Positions 28,921 to 38,693 of a stretch of 64,000 bases of DNA are shown here, one piece after another (within the stretch, counting starts at the first letter, position 1; every line of letters begins with the position of its first letter). A program made the position numbers and the translations under genes. The notes beneath the pieces are model-generated. The model saw only the letters and a list, made by a program, of their open reading frames with translations, did no database searches and had not been told where the DNA came from. Origin of the DNA: Luteibacter sp. OK325 (lineage in GTDB: Bacteria; Pseudomonadota; Gammaproteobacteria; Xanthomonadales; Rhodanobacteraceae); NCBI RefSeq assembly GCF_003050935.1, contig NZ_QAOX01000007.1:1-64000 (forward strand). Reading direction: 5' to 3'.

Positions 28921-31029
28921 ATGCCTGCACTTCCCGAACGCATGCAGTCCGGTACGCCGTACCCCCTGGGTGCGACCTGCGACGGCATGGGTACCAACTT
29001 CGCGGTGTTCTCCGCCCATGCGGAGCGCATCGAGTTGTGCCTGTTCGATCCCTCCGGCAAGCGCGAGATCGCGCGTTACGAACTGCCCGAGTGCACCGAC
29101 GAAACCTGGCACGGTTATCTTCCACGCGTCCGCGGTGGCACCTTATACGGATTCCGCGCGTACGGACCTTATGATCCCGAAGAAGGGCATCGGTTCAATC
29201 CGAACAAGCTCCTGCTCGATCCGTATGCACGCCTGTTACATGGCCAGGTGCGGTGGTCGGACGCCTTGCACGGCTACCGCGTTTCCTCACCACGTGCCGA
29301 TCTCTCGTTCGACCGGCGCGACAGCGCCGTCGCCATGCCCAAGGCGGTCGTGGTCGACGAGCCGATGCACTGGACGGGCGGCAACCGGCCGCATACGCCG
29401 TGGAACGAGACGATCATCTACGAGACGCACCTGCGGGGCTTCACGCGTACGCTCAAGCGCATTCGCCAGAACGAGCGCGGCACCTTCATCGCCCTGGCCG
29501 ACCCCTATGTCATCGACTACCTGGTCAAGCTCGGCATCACCGCCGTGGAGTTGCTGCCCGTACACGCCTTCGTGCAGGACCGCCGCCTCACCGAGATGAA
29601 GCTGCGCAACTATTGGGGCTATAACACGTTGGCCTTCTTCGCTCCCGAACCGGGTTACATGGCCGAAGGTGCGCTTAACGAGATACGTGCAGCCGTGCAG
29701 GCACTGCACGCCGCCGGCATCGAAGTCATCCTGGACGTGGTTTACAACCATACCTGCGAGGGTAGCGAGCTGGGCACGACCATGTCATTCCGCGGCCTGG
29801 ACAACAAGAGCTACTACCGGCTGATGGCGGACAACCCGCGTTATTGCATCAACGACACCGGCACCGGCAATACGGTTAACACGGCACACCCGCGGGTGAT
29901 CCAGCTGGTGATGGATTCCCTGCGCTACTGGGTGCAGACCTTCCACATCGATGGCTTCCGTTTCGACCTCGGGGTGAGTCTGGGGCGCGAGGAGGGTGGT
30001 TTCGATCCGTGTTGCGGCCTGTTCGACGCGATGCGGCAGGATCCGGTCCTGGCCAATGTGAAGCTGATCTCGGAACCCTGGGACATCGGTCCCGGGGGCT
30101 ACCAGCTGGGCAATCATCCGCCCGGTTTCGCCGAGTGGAACGGCAAGTTCCGCGACGACATCCGCAAGTTCTGGAAAGGCGATTCGAACATGCGCGGGAT
30201 TCTTGCCGGCCGCCTGCAGGCGTCAGGGGAACTGTTCGATCATCAGCGGCGCAAGCCATGGGCCTCGGTGAATTTCGTCACCGCGCACGACGGCTTCACG
30301 CTGGAAGACATGGTCAGCTACAACGACAAGCACAACGAAGCCAATGGCGAAGAGAATCGCGACGGCGGCAACGACAACGAGAGCTACAACCACGGTGTCG
30401 AAGGTCCGAGCGAAGACCCCGCCATCCGCGTGCCCCGCGACCGCGTGAAGCGCGCCATGCTCGCGACGATGTTCTTCTCGCACGGCACGCCCATGCTGTT
30501 GGGCGGTGACGAGTTTGGACGCACGCAGCAGGGCAATAACAACGCGTACTGCCAGGACAACGAACTGTCCTGGTACGACTGGAAACTTGCCACGTCCGAG
30601 CAGGGCAGGGAGCTCACCGATTTCGTGGCCCGGCTGTCCCGGCTGCGCGAGCAGCATCCCACGTTGCGTGCGAAGCACTTCCTGCGCGGCGACACGGAAG
30701 TGGCGCCCGGCATGCGCGAGGTCGCATGGTTCGACGAGAGCGGTGCGGAGATGACACAGGACACCTGGGGCTATACCGAGGGCAGGTTGCTGGCCCTGCG
30801 GCGTGCCCAGGCTTATGGCGAGAAGCGTGCCGACGTGACCCTGGTACTGATCAACGCCACCGCGGAAACCCACGTGTTCCATCTACCCCAGCCCATGGCC
30901 AGCTGGCGGCTGCGCTGCAACAGCGCGGCGCCCGCCGCCACCGAAGTCCCGTGGACGGAGCCGACCATTGCGGTGGCGGGACACAGCGTGATCCTGCTCG
31001 GCGCGATCGTCCGGACCGACCCGGCATGA
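28921..31029 (+). CDS. glgX: Glycogen debranching enzyme (isoamylase type)
   Basis: 702 aa. GlgX removes alpha-1,6 side chains from glucan. It has an N-terminal CBM48 (YPLGATCDGMGTNFAVFSAH) and a GH13_11 catalytic barrel: NYWGYNTLAFFAPEPGY, nucleophile Asp in GFRFDLGVSLGRE, acid/base Glu in LISEPWDIGPGGYQLG, NFVTAHDGFTLEDMV. GAGGA lies before the ATG. The stop overlaps the treZ start (ATGA). Placed beside treY and treZ it fits the role of providing linear maltodextrins for trehalose formation, as in other treX/glgX-treYZ clusters. Confidence 0.96.
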   Translation: MPALPERMQSGTPYPLGATCDGMGTNFAVFSAHAERIELCLFDPSGKREIARYELPECTDETWHGYLPRVRGGTLYGFRAYGPYDPEEGHRFNPNKLLLDPYARLLHGQVRWSDALHGYRVSSPRADLSFDRRDSAVAMPKAVVVDEPMHWTGGNRPHTPWNETIIYETHLRGFTRTLKRIRQNERGTFIALADPYVIDYLVKLGITAVELLPVHAFVQDRRLTEMKLRNYWGYNTLAFFAPEPGYMAEGALNEIRAAVQALHAAGIEVILDVVYNHTCEGSELGTTMSFRGLDNKSYYRLMADNPRYCINDTGTGNTVNTAHPRVIQLVMDSLRYWVQTFHIDGFRFDLGVSLGREEGGFDPCCGLFDAMRQDPVLANVKLISEPWDIGPGGYQLGNHPPGFAEWNGKFRDDIRKFWKGDSNMRGILAGRLQASGELFDHQRRKPWASVNFVTAHDGFTLEDMVSYNDKHNEANGEENRDGGNDNESYNHGVEGPSEDPAIRVPRDRVKRAMLATMFFSHGTPMLLGGDEFGRTQQGNNNAYCQDNELSWYDWKLATSEQGRELTDFVARLSRLREQHPTLRAKHFLRGDTEVAPGMREVAWFDESGAEMTQDTWGYTEGRLLALRRAQAYGEKRADVTLVLINATAETHVFHLPQPMASWRLRCNSAAPAATEVPWTEPTIAVAGHSVILLGAIVRTDPA

Positions 31030-32777
31030 CCGCGCGCTACGTGCATGCCATGCCCTACGGCGCCAGGTCGCTGGGCGATGGGAATACCCGCTTCCGGTTA
31101 TGGGCGCCGGATCTCGATGCGGTATCGCTCGAATGCGATACCGGGCACACCGCCGTGATGCGATCCCTCGACGACGGTTGGTTCGAATGCATCTGTCCCG
31201 CCGAAGTCGGCGTGGGCTACCGTTTTCGTGTCAACGCTTCGCTGGCTGTGCCCGATCCCGCATCGCGTCGCCAGCGCGGCGGCGATGTCCACGGCTACAG
31301 CATCATCACCGATCCGACCTCGTTTGAATGGCGCAACACGCAGTGGAACGGACGGCCCTGGCGCGAGACGGTGATCTACGAGCTCCATGTGGGCGTACTC
31401 GGTGGATTCCATGGCGTGGAGATGATCCTGCCGCACCTGGCCTCGTTGGGCGTCACGGCGATCGAGCTGATGCCGATTGCGCAATTTCCCGGTGAGCGCA
31501 ACTGGGGTTACGACGGCGTGCTGCCGTATGCGCCGGCCGACGCTTATGGCTCGCCGGAAGACCTCAAGGCAATGATCGACACGGCACACGATCTCGGGCT
31601 GATGGTTTTCCTGGACGTGGTCTATAACCACTTCGGGCCCGATGGCAATTACCTCGGTGCCTATGCCTCGCGATTCTTCGACGAGGGCGTGCACACGCCC
31701 TGGGGTGCCGCCATCGGTGTCTCGTCGCCGCAGGTAGGCGACTATTTCGTTCATAACGCGTTGTACTGGATCCAGGAGTTTCGCTTCGACGGCCTTCGCT
31801 TCGATGCCGTGCACGCGATCGGCAATCCCGGCTGGTTGTCCTCGCTGGCCAGTCGCGTCCATGCGGCGGTGGGGCCCGATCGCCACGTCCATCTGATTCT
31901 CGAGAATGAGGCCAACCAGGCCAATCTGCTGGGACGCGGCCGCTTCGACGCGCAGTGGAACGACGACTTCCACAATGCGCTGCACGTGCTGCTCACCGGT
32001 GAGCGCGACGGCTACTACGCCCACTACCAGGCAGCAATGGACAAGGTTTTGCGGACCCTGCGCGAAGGCTTCGCCTTCCAGGGCGAAATGATGGGGCCGC
32101 GTCGGCGCGGTGAGCCCAGCGGGCACCTGGCACCGTCGCGCTTCGTCAATTTCCTGCAGAACCACGATCAGGTCGGCAATCGCGCCTTTGGCGATCGCCT
32201 CACCACCCTGATCGATGCCAGGACGATGGAAGCAGCCTTGACCCTGCTCCTGCTTGCCCCCTTCGTACCGATGCTCTTCATGGGCGAGGAATGGGCCAGC
32301 CGATCGCCTTTCCTGTACTTCACCGACTTCACCGACGACGACCTGCGCGACGCGGTGCGCGACGGCCGTCGCAAGGAGTTCGCCGAGTTCACCAGTTTCG
32401 GTGGCGAGGAGATTCCCGACCCGAACGACTATGACACCTTCACCGCGTCGATCCCAAAACGGGATATCGCAGACGGTGAGCATCGCCGCTTATTCATTCG
32501 TGACCTGATCGCCCTGCGCCACAAGTACGTGGCGCCTTACATCGACGACGCGCGCAGCCTCGGCGCGGTGTCTCTTGGTGAGCGTGCCTTTAGGGCGTCA
32601 TGGTCGCTCGGCGGCCAGGCGCTGACCTTGTTCGTCAACCTCGGCGACACCGAAGTCACCTTCGCACAGCCACCATCGCCGTCGGCAGCGTGGCTACACG
32701 GCGACGCCGCCGAAATTGCTTCTGTATCGCGTGGCCTGCTTCCCGCATGCCGCGCGGTCGCCTGCCTGGAGTCCTGA
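31026..32777 (+). CDS. treZ: Malto-oligosyltrehalose trehalohydrolase
   Basis: 583 aa from the ATG at 31026, overlapping the glgX stop. TreZ releases trehalose from maltooligosyl-trehalose made by TreY. N-terminal CBM48-like domain (FRLWAPDLDAVSLECD), then GH13_10 barrel with WGYDGVLPYAPADAYG, nucleophile Asp in GLRFDAVHAIGNPGW, acid/base Glu in LILENEANQANLLGR, and NHDQVGNRAFGDRL. A longer frame extending upstream inside glgX is a shadow. malQ follows after 3 bp. Confidence 0.96.
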   Translation: MTARYVHAMPYGARSLGDGNTRFRLWAPDLDAVSLECDTGHTAVMRSLDDGWFECICPAEVGVGYRFRVNASLAVPDPASRRQRGGDVHGYSIITDPTSFEWRNTQWNGRPWRETVIYELHVGVLGGFHGVEMILPHLASLGVTAIELMPIAQFPGERNWGYDGVLPYAPADAYGSPEDLKAMIDTAHDLGLMVFLDVVYNHFGPDGNYLGAYASRFFDEGVHTPWGAAIGVSSPQVGDYFVHNALYWIQEFRFDGLRFDAVHAIGNPGWLSSLASRVHAAVGPDRHVHLILENEANQANLLGRGRFDAQWNDDFHNALHVLLTGERDGYYAHYQAAMDKVLRTLREGFAFQGEMMGPRRRGEPSGHLAPSRFVNFLQNHDQVGNRAFGDRLTTLIDARTMEAALTLLLLAPFVPMLFMGEEWASRSPFLYFTDFTDDDLRDAVRDGRRKEFAEFTSFGGEEIPDPNDYDTFTASIPKRDIADGEHRRLFIRDLIALRHKYVAPYIDDARSLGAVSLGERAFRASWSLGGQALTLFVNLGDTEVTFAQPPSPSAAWLHGDAAEIASVSRGLLPACRAVACLES

Positions 32778-32780
32778 GCC

Positions 32781-34859
32781 GTGAACGCCCCCCTCGACGA
32801 TCGTCTCGCCCTGCTAGCGGAACAGGCCGGTGTGGACGTCTATTGGCGCGACGCGCTGGATCGTCCGCAATCCACCCCGGCCGACACGCTGCGCGCCGTC
32901 CTGCGTGCCCTCGATCTGCCTGCGGATAACGCCGACGATGTCGAGGCCAGCCTGCAGCGCATGGAACAGGAGCGCAGCGGCCGTCAGCTGCCACGGCTGC
33001 TCACGGCCGATGCGGGTGAGCGCTTCATCGTGCCGGTCGTTCCCCGCGGTCGCGTGTGGAAGCTGCTTGCCGATGACGGCACGCTGGTCAGCGAAGGCCA
33101 ATTGCCCTCGGGCGAAGGTCAGCTCGATGCGCCCTCCCTCCCGGGCTACTACACGCTGTTTGTCGACGAGGACGAAGTGACGCTCGCTGTCGCGCCGCCG
33201 CGCACCTTTGGCATCGGCGACATCGCCGCCGCGCGTCGACCCTGGGGCATGGCCGTGCAGATGTCTGGCCTGCGTCGGCCAGGCGACGGTGGTATCGGCG
33301 ATTTCACCGCCCTCGAGGCTTGCGCGAAGGCAGCGGCGGAAAAGGGTGCGGATGCGCTGGCCATCAGCCCCTTGCATGCCCTGTTCGCCGCGGCACCCGA
33401 GCGGTATAGCCCGTATGCGCCATCGAGTCGTCTTTTTCTCAACGGTCTGTACATCGACCCGGTGAGGACCAGTACCGCCCCGACCGTGCGCGCGGTGATC
33501 GACACGCACAATCTTCGCCAGGAACTCGCCGAACTGGAATGGCTGGAACTGATCGACTGGCCGCGCGCCGCGCGCGCACGGATGACCATACTGCGATCAC
33601 TGTTTGAAAGCGCTTCGGTGGACCTGGCGCACTCCGAGCGCTTCGGCGCGTTCCGGCGCGAGCAAGGTGAACCGCTGGAGCGCCACGCGCGATTCGAAGC
33701 ATTGCATGCAGACTTCAGCGCCCATGGGCGCCCGGGTGGATGGCAGGGCTGGCCCGCCGCGTTCCACGATCCGGCCAGTCGGGAGGTGGCTGCCTTCGCC
33801 CGCGAGCATTCGCGCGAAGTGGCCTTCCACGCCTGGTTGCAATGGCTCGCGAAACGAGGGCTCGAAGGCGCACAGAAGGCGGCACGCGATGCGGGCATGG
33901 CCATCGGTCTTATCGCGGACCTCGCCGTCGGCGCGGATTCGGGCGGCAGTCATGCATGGGCGCACCAGGCCGAAGTGCTCAAGGGCCTCTCCGTTGGCGC
34001 GCCGCCAGATGCGCTCAATCGGCTCGGCCAGGACTGGGGACTCACTACGTTCTCGCCGCGGGGACTACGCGATACCGGTTTCAAGGGTTTTATCGGCATG
34101 CTGCGTGCCGCGCTGGCGCATGCGGGCGGCGTGCGTATCGACCATGTGCTCGGCCTGAAGCGCTTGTGGATGGTGCCGCATGGTGCAGGTGCCACCGAAG
34201 GTGCGTACGTGCGCTATCCGCTGGCCGACATGCTTCGCCTTATCGCGCTGGAGTCCCACCTGCATCGCGCGATCGTGATCGGTGAAGATCTCGGTACGGT
34301 CCCCGCCGATTTCCGTCAGGCCATCGGCGACAAGGGCGTGCTCGGTATTCGTGTGCTCTGGTTCGAGCGCGCCGCGGACGGCGGCTTCGTCTCGCCGCAT
34401 GAGTGGTCGGAGAAGGCCATGGCCACGACCAGCACGCACGACGTGCCCACGGTGGCCGGCTGGTGGAGTGGTCGCGACGTCGAGTGGCGCAAGAAGACGG
34501 GCCTGGACGATCCTGCCGTGGACGAAACCGCGCAGCGCGAGCGTGACCGCGTGCTGCTCTGGCGCGCCTTGTACGCGTCCGGCTCGGCGTGGAACGAAGA
34601 GGCACTGCCGACACCGGACGACATCTCCCCGGTGGTGGTGGCAGCCGCCAGGCATGTCGCGCTGGCACCTGCGCCGCTGGCCATTTATCCCGTCGAGGAC
34701 ATACTGGGCCTGCACGAGCAGCCGAATCTTCCGGGTCCCACCGATGCCATTCATCCGAACTGGCGGCGGCGCATGCCCGACTCGTCCTCACGCCTGTTCG
34801 ACGGTCCGATCGCCCACGCGGTTTGCGACGTCATCGACAAAACACGGAACCGTACGTGA
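32781..34859 (+). CDS. malQ: 4-alpha-glucanotransferase (amylomaltase)
   Basis: 692 aa, GTG start. MalQ disproportionates maltodextrins. GH77 features: residues about 140 onward (TFGIGDIAAARRPWGMAVQMSGL), YSPYAPSSRLFLNGLYIDP, IDHVLGLKRLWMVPHG (nucleophile region), VIGEDLGTVP (acid/base Glu), and STHDVPTVAGWW. The first about 130 residues form an N-terminal extension as in E. coli-type MalQ. Its stop overlaps the treY GTG start (GTGA). The TreZ-MalQ-TreY order is common where maltodextrins are recycled into trehalose. Confidence 0.95.
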   Translation: MNAPLDDRLALLAEQAGVDVYWRDALDRPQSTPADTLRAVLRALDLPADNADDVEASLQRMEQERSGRQLPRLLTADAGERFIVPVVPRGRVWKLLADDGTLVSEGQLPSGEGQLDAPSLPGYYTLFVDEDEVTLAVAPPRTFGIGDIAAARRPWGMAVQMSGLRRPGDGGIGDFTALEACAKAAAEKGADALAISPLHALFAAAPERYSPYAPSSRLFLNGLYIDPVRTSTAPTVRAVIDTHNLRQELAELEWLELIDWPRAARARMTILRSLFESASVDLAHSERFGAFRREQGEPLERHARFEALHADFSAHGRPGGWQGWPAAFHDPASREVAAFAREHSREVAFHAWLQWLAKRGLEGAQKAARDAGMAIGLIADLAVGADSGGSHAWAHQAEVLKGLSVGAPPDALNRLGQDWGLTTFSPRGLRDTGFKGFIGMLRAALAHAGGVRIDHVLGLKRLWMVPHGAGATEGAYVRYPLADMLRLIALESHLHRAIVIGEDLGTVPADFRQAIGDKGVLGIRVLWFERAADGGFVSPHEWSEKAMATTSTHDVPTVAGWWSGRDVEWRKKTGLDDPAVDETAQRERDRVLLWRALYASGSAWNEEALPTPDDISPVVVAAARHVALAPAPLAIYPVEDILGLHEQPNLPGPTDAIHPNWRRRMPDSSSRLFDGPIAHAVCDVIDKTRNRT

Positions 34860-37462
34860 GCCCTCCGCGCGCACTGGCACGCCTGCAATTCCATGCGGGC
34901 TTCACACTCGACGACGCCGTCCCGGTGGTCGGCTATTATGCGCGGCTGGGCGTGAGTCATCTTTACGCTTCGCCGATCCTGCGGGCACGTGCAGGGTCCA
35001 CGCATGGCTACGATGTCGTGGACTGCCACGAGGTCAACCCCGAGCTCGGCGGCGAAGATGCACTGCGCCGTCTCGTCGCCGAGCTGCGCAAGCACGGCAT
35101 GAGCCTGGTTCTCGACATCGTGCCCAACCACATGGGCGTGGGCACGCAGAATGCCTGGTGGATGGATGTGCTGCGTCACGGACGCGAGAGCCGCTACGCG
35201 AATTATTTCGACATCGACTGGCAGGCGCCGGATCCGTTGTTGCGCGGTCGCGTGTTGCTGCCGATCCTCGGCGCGGGCTATGACGAGACGCTTCGCGAAG
35301 GGCATCTCCGCCTCGCGCGGCGAAAGGAAGCGTGGGTACTTCGTATCTACGACGACTACCTGCCGCTGTCACCGGTTTCGGTTGCCGGACTGGACGACGG
35401 TGCCGTCGCCGCGCACGATCCCACCCGGGACGAGGGCAGGGCGGCACTGCATGCCCTGATCGAGCGACAGCATTACCGCCTGGCGTTCTGGAAGCTCGCC
35501 AGCGACATGGTCAACTACCGGCGCTTCTTCGACATCAACGAACTCGCCGGCTTGCGTATCGAGCGAACGGCCGTCTTCGAAGACACGCACAAGACCATTT
35601 TTCGCCTTTATGCGGAAGGTCTTATTGACGGACTTCGCTGCGATCACGTCGACGGCCTCGCCGACCCGCGGCGCTATTGCCGGCAGTTGCGTCATCGCCT
35701 GGACAAACTGCGTCTGCAGCGGCCGCCCGGCGCCCCGCGTGACGGCGCTTACCTTGTGGTGGAGAAGATCCTCGCCGAGGACGAATCGCTGCGCCTGGAC
35801 TGGCGTACCGACGGCACCACGGGCTATGAGTTCATGGACCAGGTCTCCGCCGTGTTGCACGACGGCGCGGGCGAAGCGCCCCTGACCGAACTCTGGCGCA
35901 AGCTCACCGGCGAGTCGGCCGACTTTGCGACGCAGGCCGTGCGCGCCCGGCGGCAGATCCTGGTCGACAGCTTCGAAGCCGAGCTGGACCGAACGGCGCG
36001 TGCCCTGTTCGCTTCGGCACGCGCCGATCGGGCGACGCGAGATGTTTCGCTGGCCGCCATCCGCCGTGTGCTGATCGAGCTGCTCGTGCATTTTCCCGTG
36101 TACCGGACCTATGCGGGCGGCGCGGGACGCGATGCCTACGACGAAGCGATTTTTGCGCGCGCTGTCGAGGGCGCGCTGCGGACGATTCGCATGGAAGACG
36201 CTGACCTGTTGCACCTGGTCGCCCAGTGGCTGGGCGGCGTGGCGCCGCGCAGCCTGCCGCCCGGCCCTGTACGGCGTGCGCGCGAGCGCGCGATCGCCAT
36301 CTTCCAGCAGGCGACCTCGCCGGTGGCCGCCAAGGCGGTGGAAGATACGGCGGGGTACCGCTATGGGCGGCTGCTTTCACGCAACGAGGTTGGCGTGGAT
36401 GCTGCGCAGCTGTCGATAACGACCGAAGACTTTCACGCGCGCTGCGTGGCCAGGGCGGCGACCTTGCCGCACAACCTGCTGGCCACGGCGACGCACGACC
36501 ATAAGCGCGGCGAAGACCTGCGGGCACGCCTTGCCGTGCTGTCGGAAGTGGCCGAGCGCTGGGTGATCACGGTCGATCGGTGGCGCATTCGCCACGCCGA
36601 CCTTCGCCAGCGCGCCGATGGGCGCATGGCGCCGTCGGCCGGCGACGAGCTGATGCTCTACCAGATGCTCGTCGGGGCCTGGCCGCTGAACCTGGCCGCG
36701 GACGATGTCGACGGACTGGAGCTGTTCGCCACGCGGATAGCCGCCTGGCAACGCAAGGCGCTCCGCGAGGCCAAGCGCTGGACGCGCTGGACTTCGCCGA
36801 ACGAGCCCTATGAGGACGCCTGCGAGGATTTCCTCCGCGCGGTGCTTTCCGGCGAGGCCGCCGCCGAGTTCGCCGCCTTTGCCGGGTATATCGCCACGCC
36901 AGGCGCGGCGAACGGTCTTGCCCAGACCGTGCTGCGCCTGGCCACCCCCGGCGTCCCCGATATCTACCAGGGCACCGATTACTGGGACGTCAGCCTGGTC
37001 GACCCGGACAACCGGCGCCCGGTGGATTTCCCCGCCCGCGCGGCGTCACTGGATCGCGTCACCGCGCCGCGGGACGCGCTGGCGCACTGGCGGGACGGAA
37101 CGATCAAGCAGGCGGTCATCGCCCGGCTGCTCTGGGCCAGGCGGGAGCATCCGGAACTCTTCGCCCGCGGCAGCTACCGGCCTGTGGAGATCGAGGGTCC
37201 TGCGGCGGGGCATGTGCTGGCTTTCCTCCGCGAACATCGGGGGCAGCGCCTGGTCGTCGCGGTGGCCAGGCATACGGCGCCGTGGCTGGCCGGTGCATCC
37301 GCGCCTGCGATACCCGCCGAATATTGGGCCGAAACGACCGCGGTCCTGCCCGGAGGGCGCTGGACGGGATTGCTTGCGGAGGGGGAGCTGCAGGGTGGGG
37401 TGGTGGACGTCGCCGGCTTGTTCGGCGACATGCCGGTGGCGGCCTGGTTGTCACACGGCTAG
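34856..37462 (+). CDS. treY: Malto-oligosyltrehalose synthase
   Basis: 868 aa from a GTG at 34856 that overlaps the malQ stop. TreY isomerises the reducing-end alpha-1,4 bond of maltodextrin to the alpha,alpha-1,1 bond of trehalose. GH13_26 features: LQFHAGFTLDDA, SHLYASPILRARAGSTHGYDV, RRFFDINELAGLRIE, nucleophile Asp in GLRCDHVDGLADP, and TATHDHKRGEDLRARLAVLSE. An open frame beginning 267 bp earlier inside malQ is rejected. Last gene of the operon. Its TAG stop lies in a CTAG shared with the stop codon of the convergent acyl-CoA-binding protein gene. Confidence 0.95.
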   Translation: MSPPRALARLQFHAGFTLDDAVPVVGYYARLGVSHLYASPILRARAGSTHGYDVVDCHEVNPELGGEDALRRLVAELRKHGMSLVLDIVPNHMGVGTQNAWWMDVLRHGRESRYANYFDIDWQAPDPLLRGRVLLPILGAGYDETLREGHLRLARRKEAWVLRIYDDYLPLSPVSVAGLDDGAVAAHDPTRDEGRAALHALIERQHYRLAFWKLASDMVNYRRFFDINELAGLRIERTAVFEDTHKTIFRLYAEGLIDGLRCDHVDGLADPRRYCRQLRHRLDKLRLQRPPGAPRDGAYLVVEKILAEDESLRLDWRTDGTTGYEFMDQVSAVLHDGAGEAPLTELWRKLTGESADFATQAVRARRQILVDSFEAELDRTARALFASARADRATRDVSLAAIRRVLIELLVHFPVYRTYAGGAGRDAYDEAIFARAVEGALRTIRMEDADLLHLVAQWLGGVAPRSLPPGPVRRARERAIAIFQQATSPVAAKAVEDTAGYRYGRLLSRNEVGVDAAQLSITTEDFHARCVARAATLPHNLLATATHDHKRGEDLRARLAVLSEVAERWVITVDRWRIRHADLRQRADGRMAPSAGDELMLYQMLVGAWPLNLAADDVDGLELFATRIAAWQRKALREAKRWTRWTSPNEPYEDACEDFLRAVLSGEAAAEFAAFAGYIATPGAANGLAQTVLRLATPGVPDIYQGTDYWDVSLVDPDNRRPVDFPARAASLDRVTAPRDALAHWRDGTIKQAVIARLLWARREHPELFARGSYRPVEIEGPAAGHVLAFLREHRGQRLVVAVARHTAPWLAGASAPAIPAEYWAETTAVLPGGRWTGLLAEGELQGGVVDVAGLFGDMPVAAWLSHG

Positions 37463-37719
37463 CCGCCCAGCGACCTCACCAGATCGATGTACTGGCGCAT
37501 CGCGGCGTCCCGCGGCATACCCGCCAGCTTCGCCCACGCCTCGTACTTCGCCGTGCCGACGAAATCGAAGAACCCGGGCTTCTCACCCTGGAAATCACCC
37601 TCGGAACCCTGTTTGTACAGGGCATAGATCCGCAGGAGGGTGTCATTGTCCGGTCGGTGGCCGAGGCGGGTTATGTCCAGGGAAGCCTGCTCGAACTGGC
37701 TCTGGAGGTCGTCGGACAT
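37459..37719 (-). CDS. Acyl-CoA-binding protein
   Basis: 86 aa, the usual size of the four-helix ACBP that binds long-chain acyl-CoA esters in the cytoplasm. Family signatures are present: SDDLQSQFEQASLDI at the N-terminus, DNDTLLRIYALYKQGSEGDF (K-Q-x-x-x-G-D) and FFDFVGTAKYEAWAKLAGM. The ATG at 37719 is chosen for the family start; the open frame extends 33 codons further without support. Convergent with treY; the TAG stops of both genes lie in one CTAG palindrome (37459-37462). Confidence 0.92.
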   Translation of the reverse strand: MSDDLQSQFEQASLDITRLGHRPDNDTLLRIYALYKQGSEGDFQGEKPGFFDFVGTAKYEAWAKLAGMPRDAAMRQYIDLVRSLGG

Positions 37720-37816
37720 GGAGCTGGTAACCCGCGGATGTGGAACGATGGGGGCTTGTAGCACGCGCCCGCGAAAGCTGTCCATGGGACCAATTCGCCT
37801 GTCATGAGGGGATATC

Positions 37817-38524
37817 ATGCCCGTTTCGCGAGAGAGCTATCCCATGCCCCATTCGGCTGTCGCCCCTGTCCTGACCATCGACGGCCCCTCGGGCTCCGGC
37901 AAGGGCACCATCAGCCGCCTGGTCGCCGAGAAGCTCGGTTGGCACCTGCTCGATTCCGGCGCGCTGTACCGGGCCGTCGGCTATGCAGCGGCGGAGGAGG
38001 GCATCGACCTCTCCGACGTGGACGCCGTCACGCGCTGCGCCCAGACCGTGAAGATTCGCTTCCGGGCCAGTCCGGACCACAGTGAGACGCACATCCTGGT
38101 CAACGGTCACGACGCCACGGACGAGCTACGTACGGAGACCGCCGGCGCCGCCGCTTCGGCCATCGCGGTGATCCCCTCCGTCCGCCAGGCCCTGGTGGAC
38201 ATGCAGCTCGGCTTCCGCAAGGGCCCGGGCCTGGTCGCCGACGGGCGTGACATGGGCACGGTGATTTTTCCGGATGCCGCCCACAAGGTATTCCTGACCG
38301 CCAGCGCCTCGGAGCGCGCGAAAAGACGCTATAAGCAGTTGAAGGATAAGGGTCTGAGCGTTACACTTGCAGGCCTCCAGCGAGAAATCGAGGCGCGCGA
38401 CGAGCGGGATGCGTCGCGCCCCGTTGCCCCGTTGAAGCCCGCCGAAGGCGCCGTGGTGATCGATACCACCGGCATGCCGATCGACGTGGTGGTGGCAAAA
38501 GTATTCGCCGTGGTGCGTCCGTAA
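37817..38524 (+). CDS. cmk: Cytidylate kinase
   Basis: 235 aa. It phosphorylates CMP and dCMP with ATP. P-loop [15 protein letters not shown] is near residue 20, the NMP-binding [13 protein letters not shown] follows, and [13 protein letters not shown] and the lid [13 protein letters not shown] are conserved. GAGGGG sits 6-7 nt before the ATG at 37817; an ATG at 37844 (226 aa, closer to family length) is an alternative with a GAGAG site. rpsA follows 169 bp downstream, a nearly universal cmk-rpsA order in Proteobacteria. Confidence 0.95.
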   Translation: MPVSRESYPMPHSAVAPVLTIDGPSGSGKGTISRLVAEKLGWHLLDSGALYRAVGYAAAEEGIDLSDVDAVTRCAQTVKIRFRASPDHSETHILVNGHDATDELRTETAGAAASAIAVIPSVRQALVDMQLGFRKGPGLVADGRDMGTVIFPDAAHKVFLTASASERAKRRYKQLKDKGLSVTLAGLQREIEARDERDASRPVAPLKPAEGAVVIDTTGMPIDVVVAKVFAVVRP

Positions 38525-38542
38525 GGGGCATCCGGCACAACG

Positions 38543-38566
38543 CCCGCGCAGTGTGCGCGGGTTCTT
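38543..38566 (+). terminator. Hairpin between cmk and rpsA
   Basis: An 8-bp stem (cccgcgca/tgcgcggg, 38543-38550 with 38554-38561) with a 3-nt loop, followed by TTCTT. It could be a weak intrinsic terminator of cmk or part of the rpsA 5' leader. Confidence 0.4.
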
Positions 38567-38693
38567 GGCAACGGCACGGGGCGGTCCCAACCGGGATTGC
38601 TCAATGTGCCCACAACCGGTGGGTCCCCTGTCCGCACGCGTTAAAGAATGTACGCAGGCGCCGGGTACGACCTTTCATAACCCTGGAATCAAC

